The notes under the pieces were generated by a model. It was not told where the DNA came from. It did no database searches and saw nothing but the letters and a program-made list of their open reading frames with translations. A stretch of DNA of 64,000 nucleotides. It comes from Clostridium_AW sp040797845. GTDB lineage: Bacteria; Bacillota; Clostridia; Clostridiales; Clostridiaceae. Positions 35,908 to 43,523 of this stretch are shown in pieces; the stretch's first letter is position 1; each line of letters begins with the position of its first letter. Location: the NCBI GenBank assembly GCA_040797845.1, contig JBFNFA010000001.1, positions 186,001-250,000 on the forward strand, written 5' to 3'. The translations under genes were made by a program, and so were the position numbers.

Positions 35908-37005
35908 ATGAAATTAGGAATTGTTGGATTACCAAATGTGGGTAAGAGTACTTTATTTAATGCCATTACATGTGCAGGAGCAGAAGCGGCTAACTACCCA
36001 TTTTGTACTATAGAACCTAATGTAGGTGTAGTTACTGTACCGGATAAAAGATTAGATGTATTAGAAAAAATATATAATACAAAGAGAAAGATATATGCAA
36101 CTATAGAGTTTTATGATATAGCAGGTTTAGTTAAAGGTGCTAGTAAAGGTGAAGGATTAGGAAATAAATTCTTATCCCATATTAGAGAAGTAGAATCTAT
36201 AGTTCATGTAGTTAGATGCTTTGATGATGGAAATGTAGTGCATGTAGAAGGTTCTGTAGATCCAGTTAGGGATATAGAAGTTATAAATCTTGAACTTATA
36301 TTATCTGATTTAGAAGTGTTAGAAAGAAGAATAGAAAAAACAAATAAGCTAGCAAAGAGTGGAGATAAAAAAGCTAAAGATGAGATGGCTTTAATGGAAA
36401 GAATAAAAGCACATCTTGAAGGGGAAAATCCCGCTAGAACCTTAGAAGTAACTGCAGAAGAAGAAGAACTAGTTAAAGGATTCTTTTTAATTACTTCAAA
36501 ACCAGTGTTATATGTATGTAATGTTTCAGAAGAAGATATGATATCTGGAAATACAGAGAATGAATATGTAAAAAAAGTTAAAGAATATGCAAATAAAGAA
36601 AATGCTGAAGTGGTAGTTATCAGTGCAAAAATAGAAGAGGAATTATCAACTTTAGATGAAGAAGAAAAATCAGAGATGCTAAAGGAATACGGAATTGAAG
36701 AACCAGGTCTTTATAAACTAATCCAATCTAGTTATAAGCTACTAGGATTAATGAGTTATTTAACTGCTGGAGTTCAAGAGGTAAGAGCTTGGACTATTAA
36801 ACAAGGAACGAAAGCACCACAAGCAGCAGGTAAAATACACACGGATATTGAAAGAGGTTTTATAAGAGCTGAAATTATATCCTATGATAAACTAGTAGAA
36901 TGTGGTTCAGAGGCAGCAGCAAAAGAAAAAGGATACTATAGATTAGAAGGAAAAGAATACGTAATGCAAGACGGAGACGTTGTAAATTTTAGATTTAATG
37001 TTTAA
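35908..37005 (+). CDS. ychF: Redox/ribosome-associated GTPase-ATPase YchF (Obg family)
   Basis: 365-aa universally conserved P-loop NTPase that binds ribosomes and prefers ATP. Motifs are GLPNVGKSTLFNAIT at the N-terminus, DIAGLVKGASKGEGLGNKFL as switch II, a coiled-coil insert (about 130-180) and a C-terminal TGS domain with RAWTIKQGTKAPQAAGKIHT, then DIERGFIRAEII. The usual N-terminus MKLGIVGLPNVG selects ATG 35908. In-frame starts at 35884/35887 would add eight or seven residues. Ribosome site spacing is poor for all candidates. Confidence 0.93.
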   Translation: MKLGIVGLPNVGKSTLFNAITCAGAEAANYPFCTIEPNVGVVTVPDKRLDVLEKIYNTKRKIYATIEFYDIAGLVKGASKGEGLGNKFLSHIREVESIVHVVRCFDDGNVVHVEGSVDPVRDIEVINLELILSDLEVLERRIEKTNKLAKSGDKKAKDEMALMERIKAHLEGENPARTLEVTAEEEELVKGFFLITSKPVLYVCNVSEEDMISGNTENEYVKKVKEYANKENAEVVVISAKIEEELSTLDEEEKSEMLKEYGIEEPGLYKLIQSSYKLLGLMSYLTAGVQEVRAWTIKQGTKAPQAAGKIHTDIERGFIRAEIISYDKLVECGSEAAAKEKGYYRLEGKEYVMQDGDVVNFRFNV

Positions 37006-37014
37006 TATTTAATC

Positions 37015-37044
37015 TTGTTTAGCTTTAGTAAGATTTTCTATAAT
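37015..37044 (+). promoter_or_regulatory. Possible promoter for the 44-aa gene
   Basis: TTGTTT (37015-37020), an 18-bp spacer and TATAAT (37039-37044), about 85 bases before the next start codon. Confidence 0.4.
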
Positions 37045-37129
37045 TAAAAGGGTAAAATTTTACAATGAATTAATTAAAATTATATTTGGCATAATATATT
37101 ATGAAAACGAAAAGAAGGGAAAGATATTT

Positions 37130-37264
37130 ATGCCAAAAGATAGTCAACCAGATAATAAAAAAGCTAGAATGGAAAAAAGTAATTATCAAACACCAATAAC
37201 CAGAGAAACAGCTAAGAATAGTAACAGAACAACTAAAAAACAATCAGCAGAAAGAGGACAGTAA
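37130..37264 (+). CDS. Hypothetical 44-aa basic hydrophilic protein
   Basis: Short frame MPKDSQPDNKKARMEKSNYQ then TPITRETAKNSNRTTKKQSA and ERGQ. It is basic, Asn/Lys/Thr-rich, without hydrophobic core, probably disordered. Clostridia and bacilli carry small basic or SASP-like spore proteins of this kind, but I cannot assign a family. AGAAGGGA lies about eight bases before the ATG, and a terminator begins inside its last codons, which supports an independent transcript. Confidence 0.6.
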   Translation: MPKDSQPDNKKARMEKSNYQTPITRETAKNSNRTTKKQSAERGQ

Positions 37265-37279
37265 AATGTTCTCTTTTTT
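37251..37279 (+). terminator. Terminator overlapping the end of the 44-aa gene
   Basis: AAAGAGGACA (37251-37260) pairs with TGTTCTCTTT (37267-37276; one G-T pair) and T continues to 37279. Confidence 0.8.
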
Positions 37280-37319
37280 ATGTTTTCACAAAAAATTAAT
37301 AAAAATATCCAAAAACCTA

Positions 37320-37350
37320 TTGACCATTACCTAACGTCATGGGTTAAAAT
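37320..37350 (+). promoter_or_regulatory. MerR-type promoter with a 19-bp spacer
   Basis: TTGACC (37320-37325) and TAAAAT (37345-37350) are separated by 19 bp, the over-long spacing that MerR activators correct by twisting DNA. A dyad spans it: TTGACC is mirrored by GGTTAA (37342-37347), with CTAACGTCATG in the middle. It lies just before a MerR-family gene, so autoregulation is very likely. Confidence 0.75.
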
Positions 37351-37370
37351 GATTATTAGAGGTGAGTAAT

Positions 37371-38570
37371 TTGTATAAGGAGGGTGAAGAACTATATACC
37401 GTAGGTCAATTTGCTAAAAAGGCTGGGGTTACTATTAGAACTTTAAGGTTTTATGATAAGATAAACTTACTTAAGCCTTCTAACTATAATGAGCTAGGAT
37501 ATAGACTTTATAATAAGCAAAATTTCGGTAGGCTTCAAAAAATCCTTACGTTAAAATTTATAGGTTTATCTCTTGAAGAAATAGGGGATATTATGAAATA
37601 TGATATAGATGATAAGGACTTTAAAAAATCCCTTAATATTCAAAAAAAAATCATAGAAGAGAAAATTGACCATATGTTCAATGTACTAAAAGCCATAGAT
37701 GAAACTCTAATTATGGTGCAAAAAGAAGATAATCTAAATTGGGATAAATTTGTAAATGTAATTAATTTAATAAATATGGATAATAAGTGGATTGAACAAT
37801 ACAAGAATGCCTCAAACTTAAGAGCTAGAATAAATATACATGAGAAATTCAGTAGTAACAAAGAAGGATGGATGCCATGGTATTTTACTAAGCTTGATAT
37901 AGTAGATGGAGCTAAGATATTAGAACTTGGTTGTGGTGATGGAAGTTTATGGTTGAAAAATATTGAAAAAGTACACGAAAGTTGGAATATAACTTTAACG
38001 GATTTCTCACAAGGCATGTTAAATGATACAAGAAATAATTTAGAGAAATGGGAAAATAGGTTTAACTTTGCGGTGGTAGATGCTCATGATTTGCCCTATA
38101 GTGATGGCAGCTTTAATATTGTAATAGCAAATCATATGTTGTATCATTTAGGAGATCTAAACAAAGCTCTATCAGAAGTGAAAAGAGTATTAAAACCTGG
38201 CGGACAATTTTACGCTTCTACTGTAGGGAAAAACCATATGAAGGAAATGAGAGATATTATAGCACAGGTGGATAAGAATCTGCTTAATATGGAGGGTTTT
38301 ACTCGTACAGAAAATTTCCAGCTTGAAAATGGAGAGGACATACTTAAAAACTGGTTTAGGGATATAGTAATAAGCAGATATGAAGATAGTTTAATGGTTA
38401 CTGAAAGTTCTGCTCTAATGGATTATATATTTTCTATGCCAGGTAATATAAAAAACAATTTTAGTAAAGAGAAATTTAATAAACTAGAAGGTAAAATGAA
38501 AAAAATAATAAAAGAAAAAGACAATATATACATAAGCAAGGATACAGGCTTTTTTAAAGCTATAAAGTAA
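37371..38570 (+). CDS. MerR-family regulator fused to a SAM-dependent methyltransferase
   Basis: 399 aa in one frame. Residues about 8-75 are a MerR DNA-binding domain (YTVGQFAKKAGVTIRTLRFY then DKINLLKPS), followed by the dimerisation helix (about 76-125). Residues about 165-310 are a class I methyltransferase: motif I KILELGCGDGSLW, then VVDAHDLPYSDGSFNIVIAN and EVKRVLKPGGQFYAST. I chose TTG 37371, since AGAGGTGA ends five bases upstream. A GTG at 37362 is also in frame. The methyltransferase occupies the place of the usual MerR effector domain, so SAM or its methyl acceptor may be the signal. It is followed after 30 bases by two aminotransferases. Confidence 0.88.
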   Translation: MYKEGEELYTVGQFAKKAGVTIRTLRFYDKINLLKPSNYNELGYRLYNKQNFGRLQKILTLKFIGLSLEEIGDIMKYDIDDKDFKKSLNIQKKIIEEKIDHMFNVLKAIDETLIMVQKEDNLNWDKFVNVINLINMDNKWIEQYKNASNLRARINIHEKFSSNKEGWMPWYFTKLDIVDGAKILELGCGDGSLWLKNIEKVHESWNITLTDFSQGMLNDTRNNLEKWENRFNFAVVDAHDLPYSDGSFNIVIANHMLYHLGDLNKALSEVKRVLKPGGQFYASTVGKNHMKEMRDIIAQVDKNLLNMEGFTRTENFQLENGEDILKNWFRDIVISRYEDSLMVTESSALMDYIFSMPGNIKNNFSKEKFNKLEGKMKKIIKEKDNIYISKDTGFFKAIK

Positions 38571-38600
38571 ATATTATTATAATATAAAGGAGTGTTAGTT

Positions 38601-39776
38601 ATGGGAAAAAAGATACCTTTTTCACCACCAGATATAACTAGAGAAGAAATTGATGAAGTAGTAAAAGTATTAGAATCAGGATGGATTACTTCTGGACCAA
38701 AAGTTTTAGAATTTGAAGAATCTATGAAAAAATTCTGTCAATCTAATTATGCAGTAGCAGTTAATAGCGCAACGGCTGGAATGGAGTTATTATTAAAGGT
38801 ATTGGATATAAAAGAGGGAGATGAAGTAATAACCACACCTTATACCTATACAGCGACTGCAAATGTTATAGTTCATAGAGGCATAAAACCAACTTTTGTT
38901 GATGTAGAAAAGGATAATTTTTTAATTGATATAGATGCAATTGAAAAAGCTATAACTCCTAAGACAAAAGTAATTATGCCAGTGGATTATGCAGGCATAC
39001 CACTAGACTATGATAAGCTTAAAAATATGTTAAAGAGAATAGGAAGAGAAGATATAATAACTATATGTGATTCAGCCCATTCCTATGGTGGAACATATAA
39101 AGGAAAAAAAGTAGGTACTCAATGTGATTTCCACGTATTCTCCTTTCACGCAGTAAAGAATTTAACTACTGCCGAAGGAGGAGGAATAACTTTTAATGAT
39201 AATAATTTTAAGGGAAAAGAAGATTTGCATAGAGAGCTTAAAATAACAGCTCTGCACGGACAGACTAAAGATGCTCTTTCAAAGATGAAAGCAGGAGCAT
39301 GGAAATATGATATAATAACAGATGGATTTAAATGCAATATGACAGATATTATGGCTGCTATTGGAGTAGTTCAGATGAAACGATATGAAAGCATGATAGA
39401 TCATAGAAGAAAGATATTTGAAGTTTATAATAATAATTTAAAAGACAAAGAATGGGCTATTATTCCTTTTAGTAAAGATGATATAATGGAATCATGTTAC
39501 CATCTATATCCTTTAAGAATAAAAGGTTTTGAAGAAGAAAGTAGAGATAAAATTATTCAAACTTTAGCAGATAAGGATATAGCTACTAATGTACACTTCA
39601 TTCCTGTTCCTATGTTAAGTCTTTATAAAAACTTAGGATATAATGTTGAGGATTATCCAAATGCTTATAATCAATATAAAAATGAAATAAGCTTACCAGT
39701 ATATTCTACTTTAGCATTAGAAGATGCTGATTATTTAGTTAAAGAACTTATAAAAGCTGTAGAAGAGTTATTATAA
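38601..39776 (+). CDS. DegT/DnrJ/EryC1/StrS-family aminotransferase (first copy)
   Basis: 391-aa PLP enzyme of the sugar aminotransferase (ArnB/PseC-like) family, which transfers an amino group to a nucleotide keto-sugar. It begins with KIPFSPPDITREEIDEVVKV and LESGWITSGP, the usual entry. The PLP lysine lies in FHAVKNLTTAEGGGI, and ICDSAHSYGGTY holds the PLP-ring aspartate. The start ATG 38601 has AAAGGAGTG ahead. It is part of a probable operon with the MerR-methyltransferase and a second, divergent aminotransferase. No dehydratase or nucleotidyl-sugar gene is next to it. Confidence 0.9.
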   Translation: MGKKIPFSPPDITREEIDEVVKVLESGWITSGPKVLEFEESMKKFCQSNYAVAVNSATAGMELLLKVLDIKEGDEVITTPYTYTATANVIVHRGIKPTFVDVEKDNFLIDIDAIEKAITPKTKVIMPVDYAGIPLDYDKLKNMLKRIGREDIITICDSAHSYGGTYKGKKVGTQCDFHVFSFHAVKNLTTAEGGGITFNDNNFKGKEDLHRELKITALHGQTKDALSKMKAGAWKYDIITDGFKCNMTDIMAAIGVVQMKRYESMIDHRRKIFEVYNNNLKDKEWAIIPFSKDDIMESCYHLYPLRIKGFEEESRDKIIQTLADKDIATNVHFIPVPMLSLYKNLGYNVEDYPNAYNQYKNEISLPVYSTLALEDADYLVKELIKAVEELL

Positions 39777-39797
39777 CTTAGAGGAGGATTATTATTT

Positions 39798-40919
39798 ATG
39801 GAAGTTAATTTTTATACGTCTCAAAGAGAATATTTAGCTAAGAAGGAAGAATTTCAACAAGCCATTGAAAATGTACTTAAGGATGGAATAGCAACTCTTG
39901 GGAAAGAAGTTAAAGATTTTGAAAAATCAATAGAAGATTTTACTGGAGCAAAGCATGCAATTGGAGTAGCATCAGGAACAGATGGCTTGATTCTTACTTC
40001 AGACATATTAGGATATAAGAATGGAAAAGAGATTATAACATCACCATTTACTTTCCTAGCATCCACATCTTGTATAGCAAGATATGGTGGGAAGCCAGTG
40101 TTTGTAGACATAGATCCTGAAACTTTTAACATAGATACTACAAAGATAGAAGAAAAAATTACAAAAGATACTGTAGGATTGCTACCAATTCATCTATTCT
40201 GTCAAATGGCTAATATGGATGATATAATGGATATTTCAAAAAAACATAACCTATCTGTATTAGAAGATGCTGCAGAAGCCTTCGGAATGAGATGGAAAGG
40301 AAAGGGAGATACTTATAGACATGCAGGAGCTATAGGAGATATAGGTATTTTCTCATTCTTCCCAACTAAAACTCTAGGAGCTTATGGTGATGGAGGAATG
40401 GTTATAACAAATGATGATAAATTAGCTGAACTAACTAAAATATATAGAGTTCATGGAGCTAAGGCAAAATATCATTATGACTACATAGGATACAATTCAA
40501 GATTAGATACAATGCAGGCAGCTATACTACTTGTAAAAATGAAATATATAAATGAAGCTATTAAGAGAAGAGAAGAAATAGCAAATATTTATAAAGAAAG
40601 ATTAAAAGACATAGAAGAATTAAAGCTTCCAGTTATTAAGGGAGATCAAATGCCAGTTTATTATGTGTTTAATATACTTTGCGAAAAAAGAGATGAATTA
40701 AATGCATTCCTAAAGAAAAGTGGTATAGGAACAAGTATTTACTATCCAATGCCATTACATCTTCAAAATTGCTTTAGCTATTTAGGATATAAAAAAGGAG
40801 ATTTCCCAGTAGCTGAAAAAGTATGCGGAGAAATTCTTGCATTACCAATATATCCTGAAATAAAAGATGAAGAAGTAGAATATGTATGTGAAAAAATAAG
40901 AGAGTTCTATAAAAAATAA
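39798..40919 (+). CDS. DegT/DnrJ/EryC1/StrS-family aminotransferase (second copy)
   Basis: 373-aa paralogue of the preceding enzyme but clearly a different subfamily, closer to WbpE/WlbC-like enzymes. PLP lysine in FFPTKTLGAYGDGG, aspartate in VLEDAAEAFGMRWKG. The C-terminal YYPMPLHLQNCFSYLGYKKG is the typical substrate-side motif. AGAGGAGGA precedes the ATG. A strong terminator lies 13 bases downstream. The likely product is an amino sugar for surface or flagellar glycans, but this is inference. Confidence 0.9.
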   Translation: MEVNFYTSQREYLAKKEEFQQAIENVLKDGIATLGKEVKDFEKSIEDFTGAKHAIGVASGTDGLILTSDILGYKNGKEIITSPFTFLASTSCIARYGGKPVFVDIDPETFNIDTTKIEEKITKDTVGLLPIHLFCQMANMDDIMDISKKHNLSVLEDAAEAFGMRWKGKGDTYRHAGAIGDIGIFSFFPTKTLGAYGDGGMVITNDDKLAELTKIYRVHGAKAKYHYDYIGYNSRLDTMQAAILLVKMKYINEAIKRREEIANIYKERLKDIEELKLPVIKGDQMPVYYVFNILCEKRDELNAFLKKSGIGTSIYYPMPLHLQNCFSYLGYKKGDFPVAEKVCGEILALPIYPEIKDEEVEYVCEKIREFYKK

Positions 40920-40932
40920 TAAAGTAATAATG

Positions 40933-40972
40933 AAAAAGACTGTTGATAGCATGTGTTATTAACAGTCTTTTT
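40933..40972 (+). terminator. Terminator after the aminotransferase pair
   Basis: AAAAAGACTGTT (40933-40944) pairs perfectly with 40961-40972. The 3' arm itself ends in TTTTT. Confidence 0.92.
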
Positions 40973-41054
40973 AGCGTTGGGAAAAACTATAGAGGATAAA
41001 TAAAATATAAAATGAACAAAATATTATTGAACTCTAGGAAAGGAGTGAGTAGCG

Positions 41055-41222
41055 GTGGGAAAGAAAAAAGGTAAACATGAAGCTTCTGTAGAGTTTGCTA
41101 AAGAATTATTAGAAGAAGGAACAGGAATGGAAGAAATAGTTGAGAGAACGGGATTAAATCATTCTCAGATAAAAAAGGTAATGTTGAAGATGGAAAAAGG
41201 AGTAATAAATAATCTAAAGTAG
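41055..41222 (+). CDS. Hypothetical 55-aa protein with a helix-turn-helix-like segment
   Basis: A GTG-started frame behind GGAAAGGAGTGAG. The sequence ELLEEGTGMEEIVERTGLNHSQIKKVMLKM has the spacing of a small helix-turn-helix, similar to the C-terminal segment of the SwrB-like protein in this window. It is basic at the N-terminus (GKKKGKHEASVEFAKE). It lies 17 bases before another small gene and shares its terminator. Function unknown. Confidence 0.65.
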   Translation: MGKKKGKHEASVEFAKELLEEGTGMEEIVERTGLNHSQIKKVMLKMEKGVINNLK

Positions 41223-41238
41223 ATAAGGAGAGATTCCT

Positions 41239-41430
41239 GTGGCGTTAAAAGATATAAATGATAGGGAGAATTTTATAGATAAGTTAGAGAAAAAAATTGA
41301 TGGAATAGACAAAGAAAGCGAAATATCTATACTTCAAAATGTTCAAGAATTAGGTAATTCTTTAAGTTTCAATAATATGATAACTCCTAGACCCTTTCCA
41401 TTTGATAAAAATCAAGATAATTCCTTTTAA
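41239..41430 (+). CDS. Hypothetical 63-aa small acidic protein
   Basis: Starts at GTG 41239 with AAGGAGAG ahead. N-terminal amphipathic helices (IDKLEKKIDGIDKESEISIL) and a Pro/Phe-rich tail (TPRPFPFDKNQ). No membrane helix and no recognised family. Co-transcribed with the preceding 55-aa gene and closed by a terminator. Confidence 0.6.
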   Translation: MALKDINDRENFIDKLEKKIDGIDKESEISILQNVQELGNSLSFNNMITPRPFPFDKNQDNSF

Positions 41431-41445
41431 TCTAATTTATAGTAG

Positions 41446-41488
41446 GCTATTCCATTGTCTTAGACGGTGGAATAGCTTTGTATTTTTT
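41446..41488 (+). terminator. Terminator separating the small genes from mraZ
   Basis: GCTATTCCATTGTC (41446-41459) pairs with GACGGTGGAATAGC (41463-41476, two G-T pairs), followed by a seven-T run at 41482-41488. Confidence 0.9.
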
Positions 41489-41498
41489 TACCATTGTA

Positions 41499-41534
41499 TT
41501 TTATTAAAAATTTTATTAAAAACTTTATTAAAAG
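41499..41534. repeat. Three tandem 12-bp A/T repeats upstream of the mraZ promoter
   Basis: TTTTATTAAAAA occurs at 41499-41510 and 41511-41522, and as CTTTATTAAAAG at 41523-41534. The block ends about 20 bp before the -35 element and could be an UP element or a protein-binding array. Confidence 0.7.
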
Positions 41535-41554
41535 CACTTTAAAAGAAGGAATTT

Positions 41555-41605
41555 TTGGTTTATCATAGAATTGTACATATAGTGGTTAAAAGTGGTTTAA
41601 AGTGG
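41555..41605 (+). promoter_or_regulatory. mraZ promoter overlapped by three MraZ boxes
   Basis: TTGGTT (41555-41560), a 17-bp spacer and TATAGT (41578-41583). AGTGG occurs at 41581-41585, 41591-41595 and 41601-41605, exactly 10 bp apart. Such GTGG direct repeats on one face of the helix are the known binding sites of MraZ, which represses its own operon. Confidence 0.88.
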
Positions 41606-41632
41606 AGGAAAATAGTTTGTAGGGGTGTAAAA

Positions 41633-42061
41633 ATGTTTATAGGGGAGTACATACACGGAATTGACTCTAAAAATAGAATGATAATTCCCTCTAAGTTTAG
41701 AGAAAACCTAGGTGAAAAATTTATTTTAACTAAAGGTTTAGATGGATGTCTCTACATATACCCTATGGAAGAATGGTATGTATTAGAAGAAAAATTAAAA
41801 AAACTCCCTTTAACAAGCAAAGATGCCAGAGCTTTTTCTAGATTTTTTTTCTCAGGAGCTAATGAGATAATAGTAGATAAACAAGGAAGAGCACTGATAC
41901 CTCAAAACCTTTTAGAGTATGCCAATATACAAAAAGAAATAGTAAGTATAGGTGTATTAAATAGAATTGAAATTTGGAGCAAAGAAAAATGGGAAGACTA
42001 TAATGAATCTAATATAGATTTTGATGAGATTGCAGAAAAAATGAGTGAATTAGGAATATAA
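41633..42061 (+). CDS. mraZ: Transcriptional regulator MraZ
   Basis: 142-aa AbrB-fold regulator of the division and cell wall cluster, forming ring-shaped oligomers. It has two repeats of the swapped-hairpin fold: HGIDSKNRMIIPSKFRENLG and IIVDKQGRALIPQNLLEYAN. The DXXXR-type motifs are present in both. The true start is ATG 41633 (MFIGEYIHGID). The longer in-frame frame from 41555 would run through the promoter and operator. It is the first gene of the mra operon. Confidence 0.95.
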   Translation: MFIGEYIHGIDSKNRMIIPSKFRENLGEKFILTKGLDGCLYIYPMEEWYVLEEKLKKLPLTSKDARAFSRFFFSGANEIIVDKQGRALIPQNLLEYANIQKEIVSIGVLNRIEIWSKEKWEDYNESNIDFDEIAEKMSELGI

Positions 42062-42082
42062 ATTAAGAATGGAGTAATATAT

Positions 42083-43015
42083 ATGGAATTTAATCATGTA
42101 TCAGTATTATTAAATGAATGTTTAGAAGGATTGAATATAAAAGAAAATGGTATATATGTAGATTGCACATTAGGTGGAGGAGGACATTCATCTGAAATAC
42201 TAAAAAGATTATCAAAGGAAGGTACTTTGATTGGCATCGATCAAGATGAGGATGCTTTAAGAGCTGCAAAGGAAAGGCTTAAAGATTTTGATAATGTAAT
42301 CTATGTACATAATAATTTTTATAATATCGATTCTATATTAAATGAATTAAATATAGATAAAGTGGATGGTATATTAATGGATCTAGGGGTTTCTTCTTAT
42401 CAGTTAGATAGAGGAGAAAGAGGTTTTAGTTATATGAAGGATGCTCCTTTGGATATGAGAATGGATAGAAGAGAAGAAGTGGATGCTTACTATATTGTAA
42501 ATAATTATTCGGAAAAGGATTTAGAAAGAATAATTAGAGATTATGGTGAGGAAAGATTTGCAAAAAGAATAGCTAAATTTATAGTAGAGAAAAGAAAATC
42601 ACTGGAAATTAAGACCACAGGAGAGCTAACAGAAATAATTAAAGAAGCTATACCTGCTAAGTTTAGAAGGGAAGGACCGCATCCAGCAAAGAGAACATTT
42701 CAAGCCATAAGAATTGAAGTGAATAGGGAATTAGATATTTTAAACAAAGCTGTAGAGGACAGCGTTGCACATTTATCTAAAGGTGGAAGGATAGCTATTA
42801 TAACATTTCATTCATTAGAAGATAGAATAATAAAAAATAAGTATAAAGATTTAGAAAATGTTTGTAGTTGCCCTAAAGATTTTCCTATATGCGTATGTGG
42901 TAATATACCTCAATTAAAGATAATAAGCAGAAAACCTATAGAACCATCAAAAGAAGAGATTGAAATAAATCCAAGAAGTAGAAGTGCAAAACTAAGAGTG
43001 GGAGAAAAACTATAA
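42083..43015 (+). CDS. rsmH: 16S rRNA m4C1402 methyltransferase RsmH (MraW)
   Basis: 310-aa SAM-dependent enzyme that N4-methylates C1402 of 16S rRNA. Signature blocks are YVDCTLGGGGHSSEIL, the segment LMDLGVSSYQLDRGERGFSY, and PAKRTFQAIRIEVNRELDIL. A Cys-containing C-terminal loop (CSCPKDFPICVCG) is typical of the Gram-positive enzymes. GAATGGAG precedes the ATG. It lies 21 bases after mraZ. Confidence 0.96.
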   Translation: MEFNHVSVLLNECLEGLNIKENGIYVDCTLGGGGHSSEILKRLSKEGTLIGIDQDEDALRAAKERLKDFDNVIYVHNNFYNIDSILNELNIDKVDGILMDLGVSSYQLDRGERGFSYMKDAPLDMRMDRREEVDAYYIVNNYSEKDLERIIRDYGEERFAKRIAKFIVEKRKSLEIKTTGELTEIIKEAIPAKFRREGPHPAKRTFQAIRIEVNRELDILNKAVEDSVAHLSKGGRIAIITFHSLEDRIIKNKYKDLENVCSCPKDFPICVCGNIPQLKIISRKPIEPSKEEIEINPRSRSAKLRVGEKL

Positions 43016-43049
43016 TTAGATGTTCTAATTAAAAAGGGGAGTGAATAAA

Positions 43050-43496
43050 GTGATAATAACTGATAAAAATCAATACATAAACGGAAGTACCGTACTTGCT
43101 CCTAATTCGTATCCAGAGGTGAAAAAGGGTACGAAAGAAAAGGTAACTATTGATAGAAAAGCTTTAATTGAAGAAAAAAATAAAAGACTTAAGAATAAAT
43201 TTAAAGTTATAAGAAATATATCACTTGTATTTATAGTAGGGGTAACAATAGTAGGGAGATATGGTCAAATATACAGTATGCAGAGAGAATTAAATGGTTT
43301 AAACAAAAAAATAAGTGATATAAATAAAGATAATGAAAATTTAAGGATAGAGCTTGTAAAGTACAATAATTTAAGTCTGATTGAAGAAATAGCTACAACT
43401 AAGTTGAAAATGGTTAAACCAACAAAAGCAGATATTATATATGTTGATATGACAAAAGAAGCAATGAAAGCAGGAGAGGATGGGAAGAAGAAATAA
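43050..43496 (+). CDS. ftsL: FtsL-like cell division protein
   Basis: 148-aa single-pass membrane protein: a basic cytoplasmic N-terminus (about 1-52), a membrane helix (about 53-72, NISLVFIVGVTIVGRYGQIY) and an extracytoplasmic coiled coil (RELNGLNKKISDINKDNENL, then RIELVKYNNLSLIEEIAT). The layout and place between rsmH and the PBP gene identify it as FtsL/DivIC-like, since sequence conservation is low. Start GTG 43050 has GGGGAG ahead. GTG 43041 directly follows that site and is less likely. Confidence 0.85.
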   Translation: MIITDKNQYINGSTVLAPNSYPEVKKGTKEKVTIDRKALIEEKNKRLKNKFKVIRNISLVFIVGVTIVGRYGQIYSMQRELNGLNKKISDINKDNENLRIELVKYNNLSLIEEIATTKLKMVKPTKADIIYVDMTKEAMKAGEDGKKK

Positions 43497-43523
43497 GCAA
43501 GAGATTTTAACGGAGGTATAATT

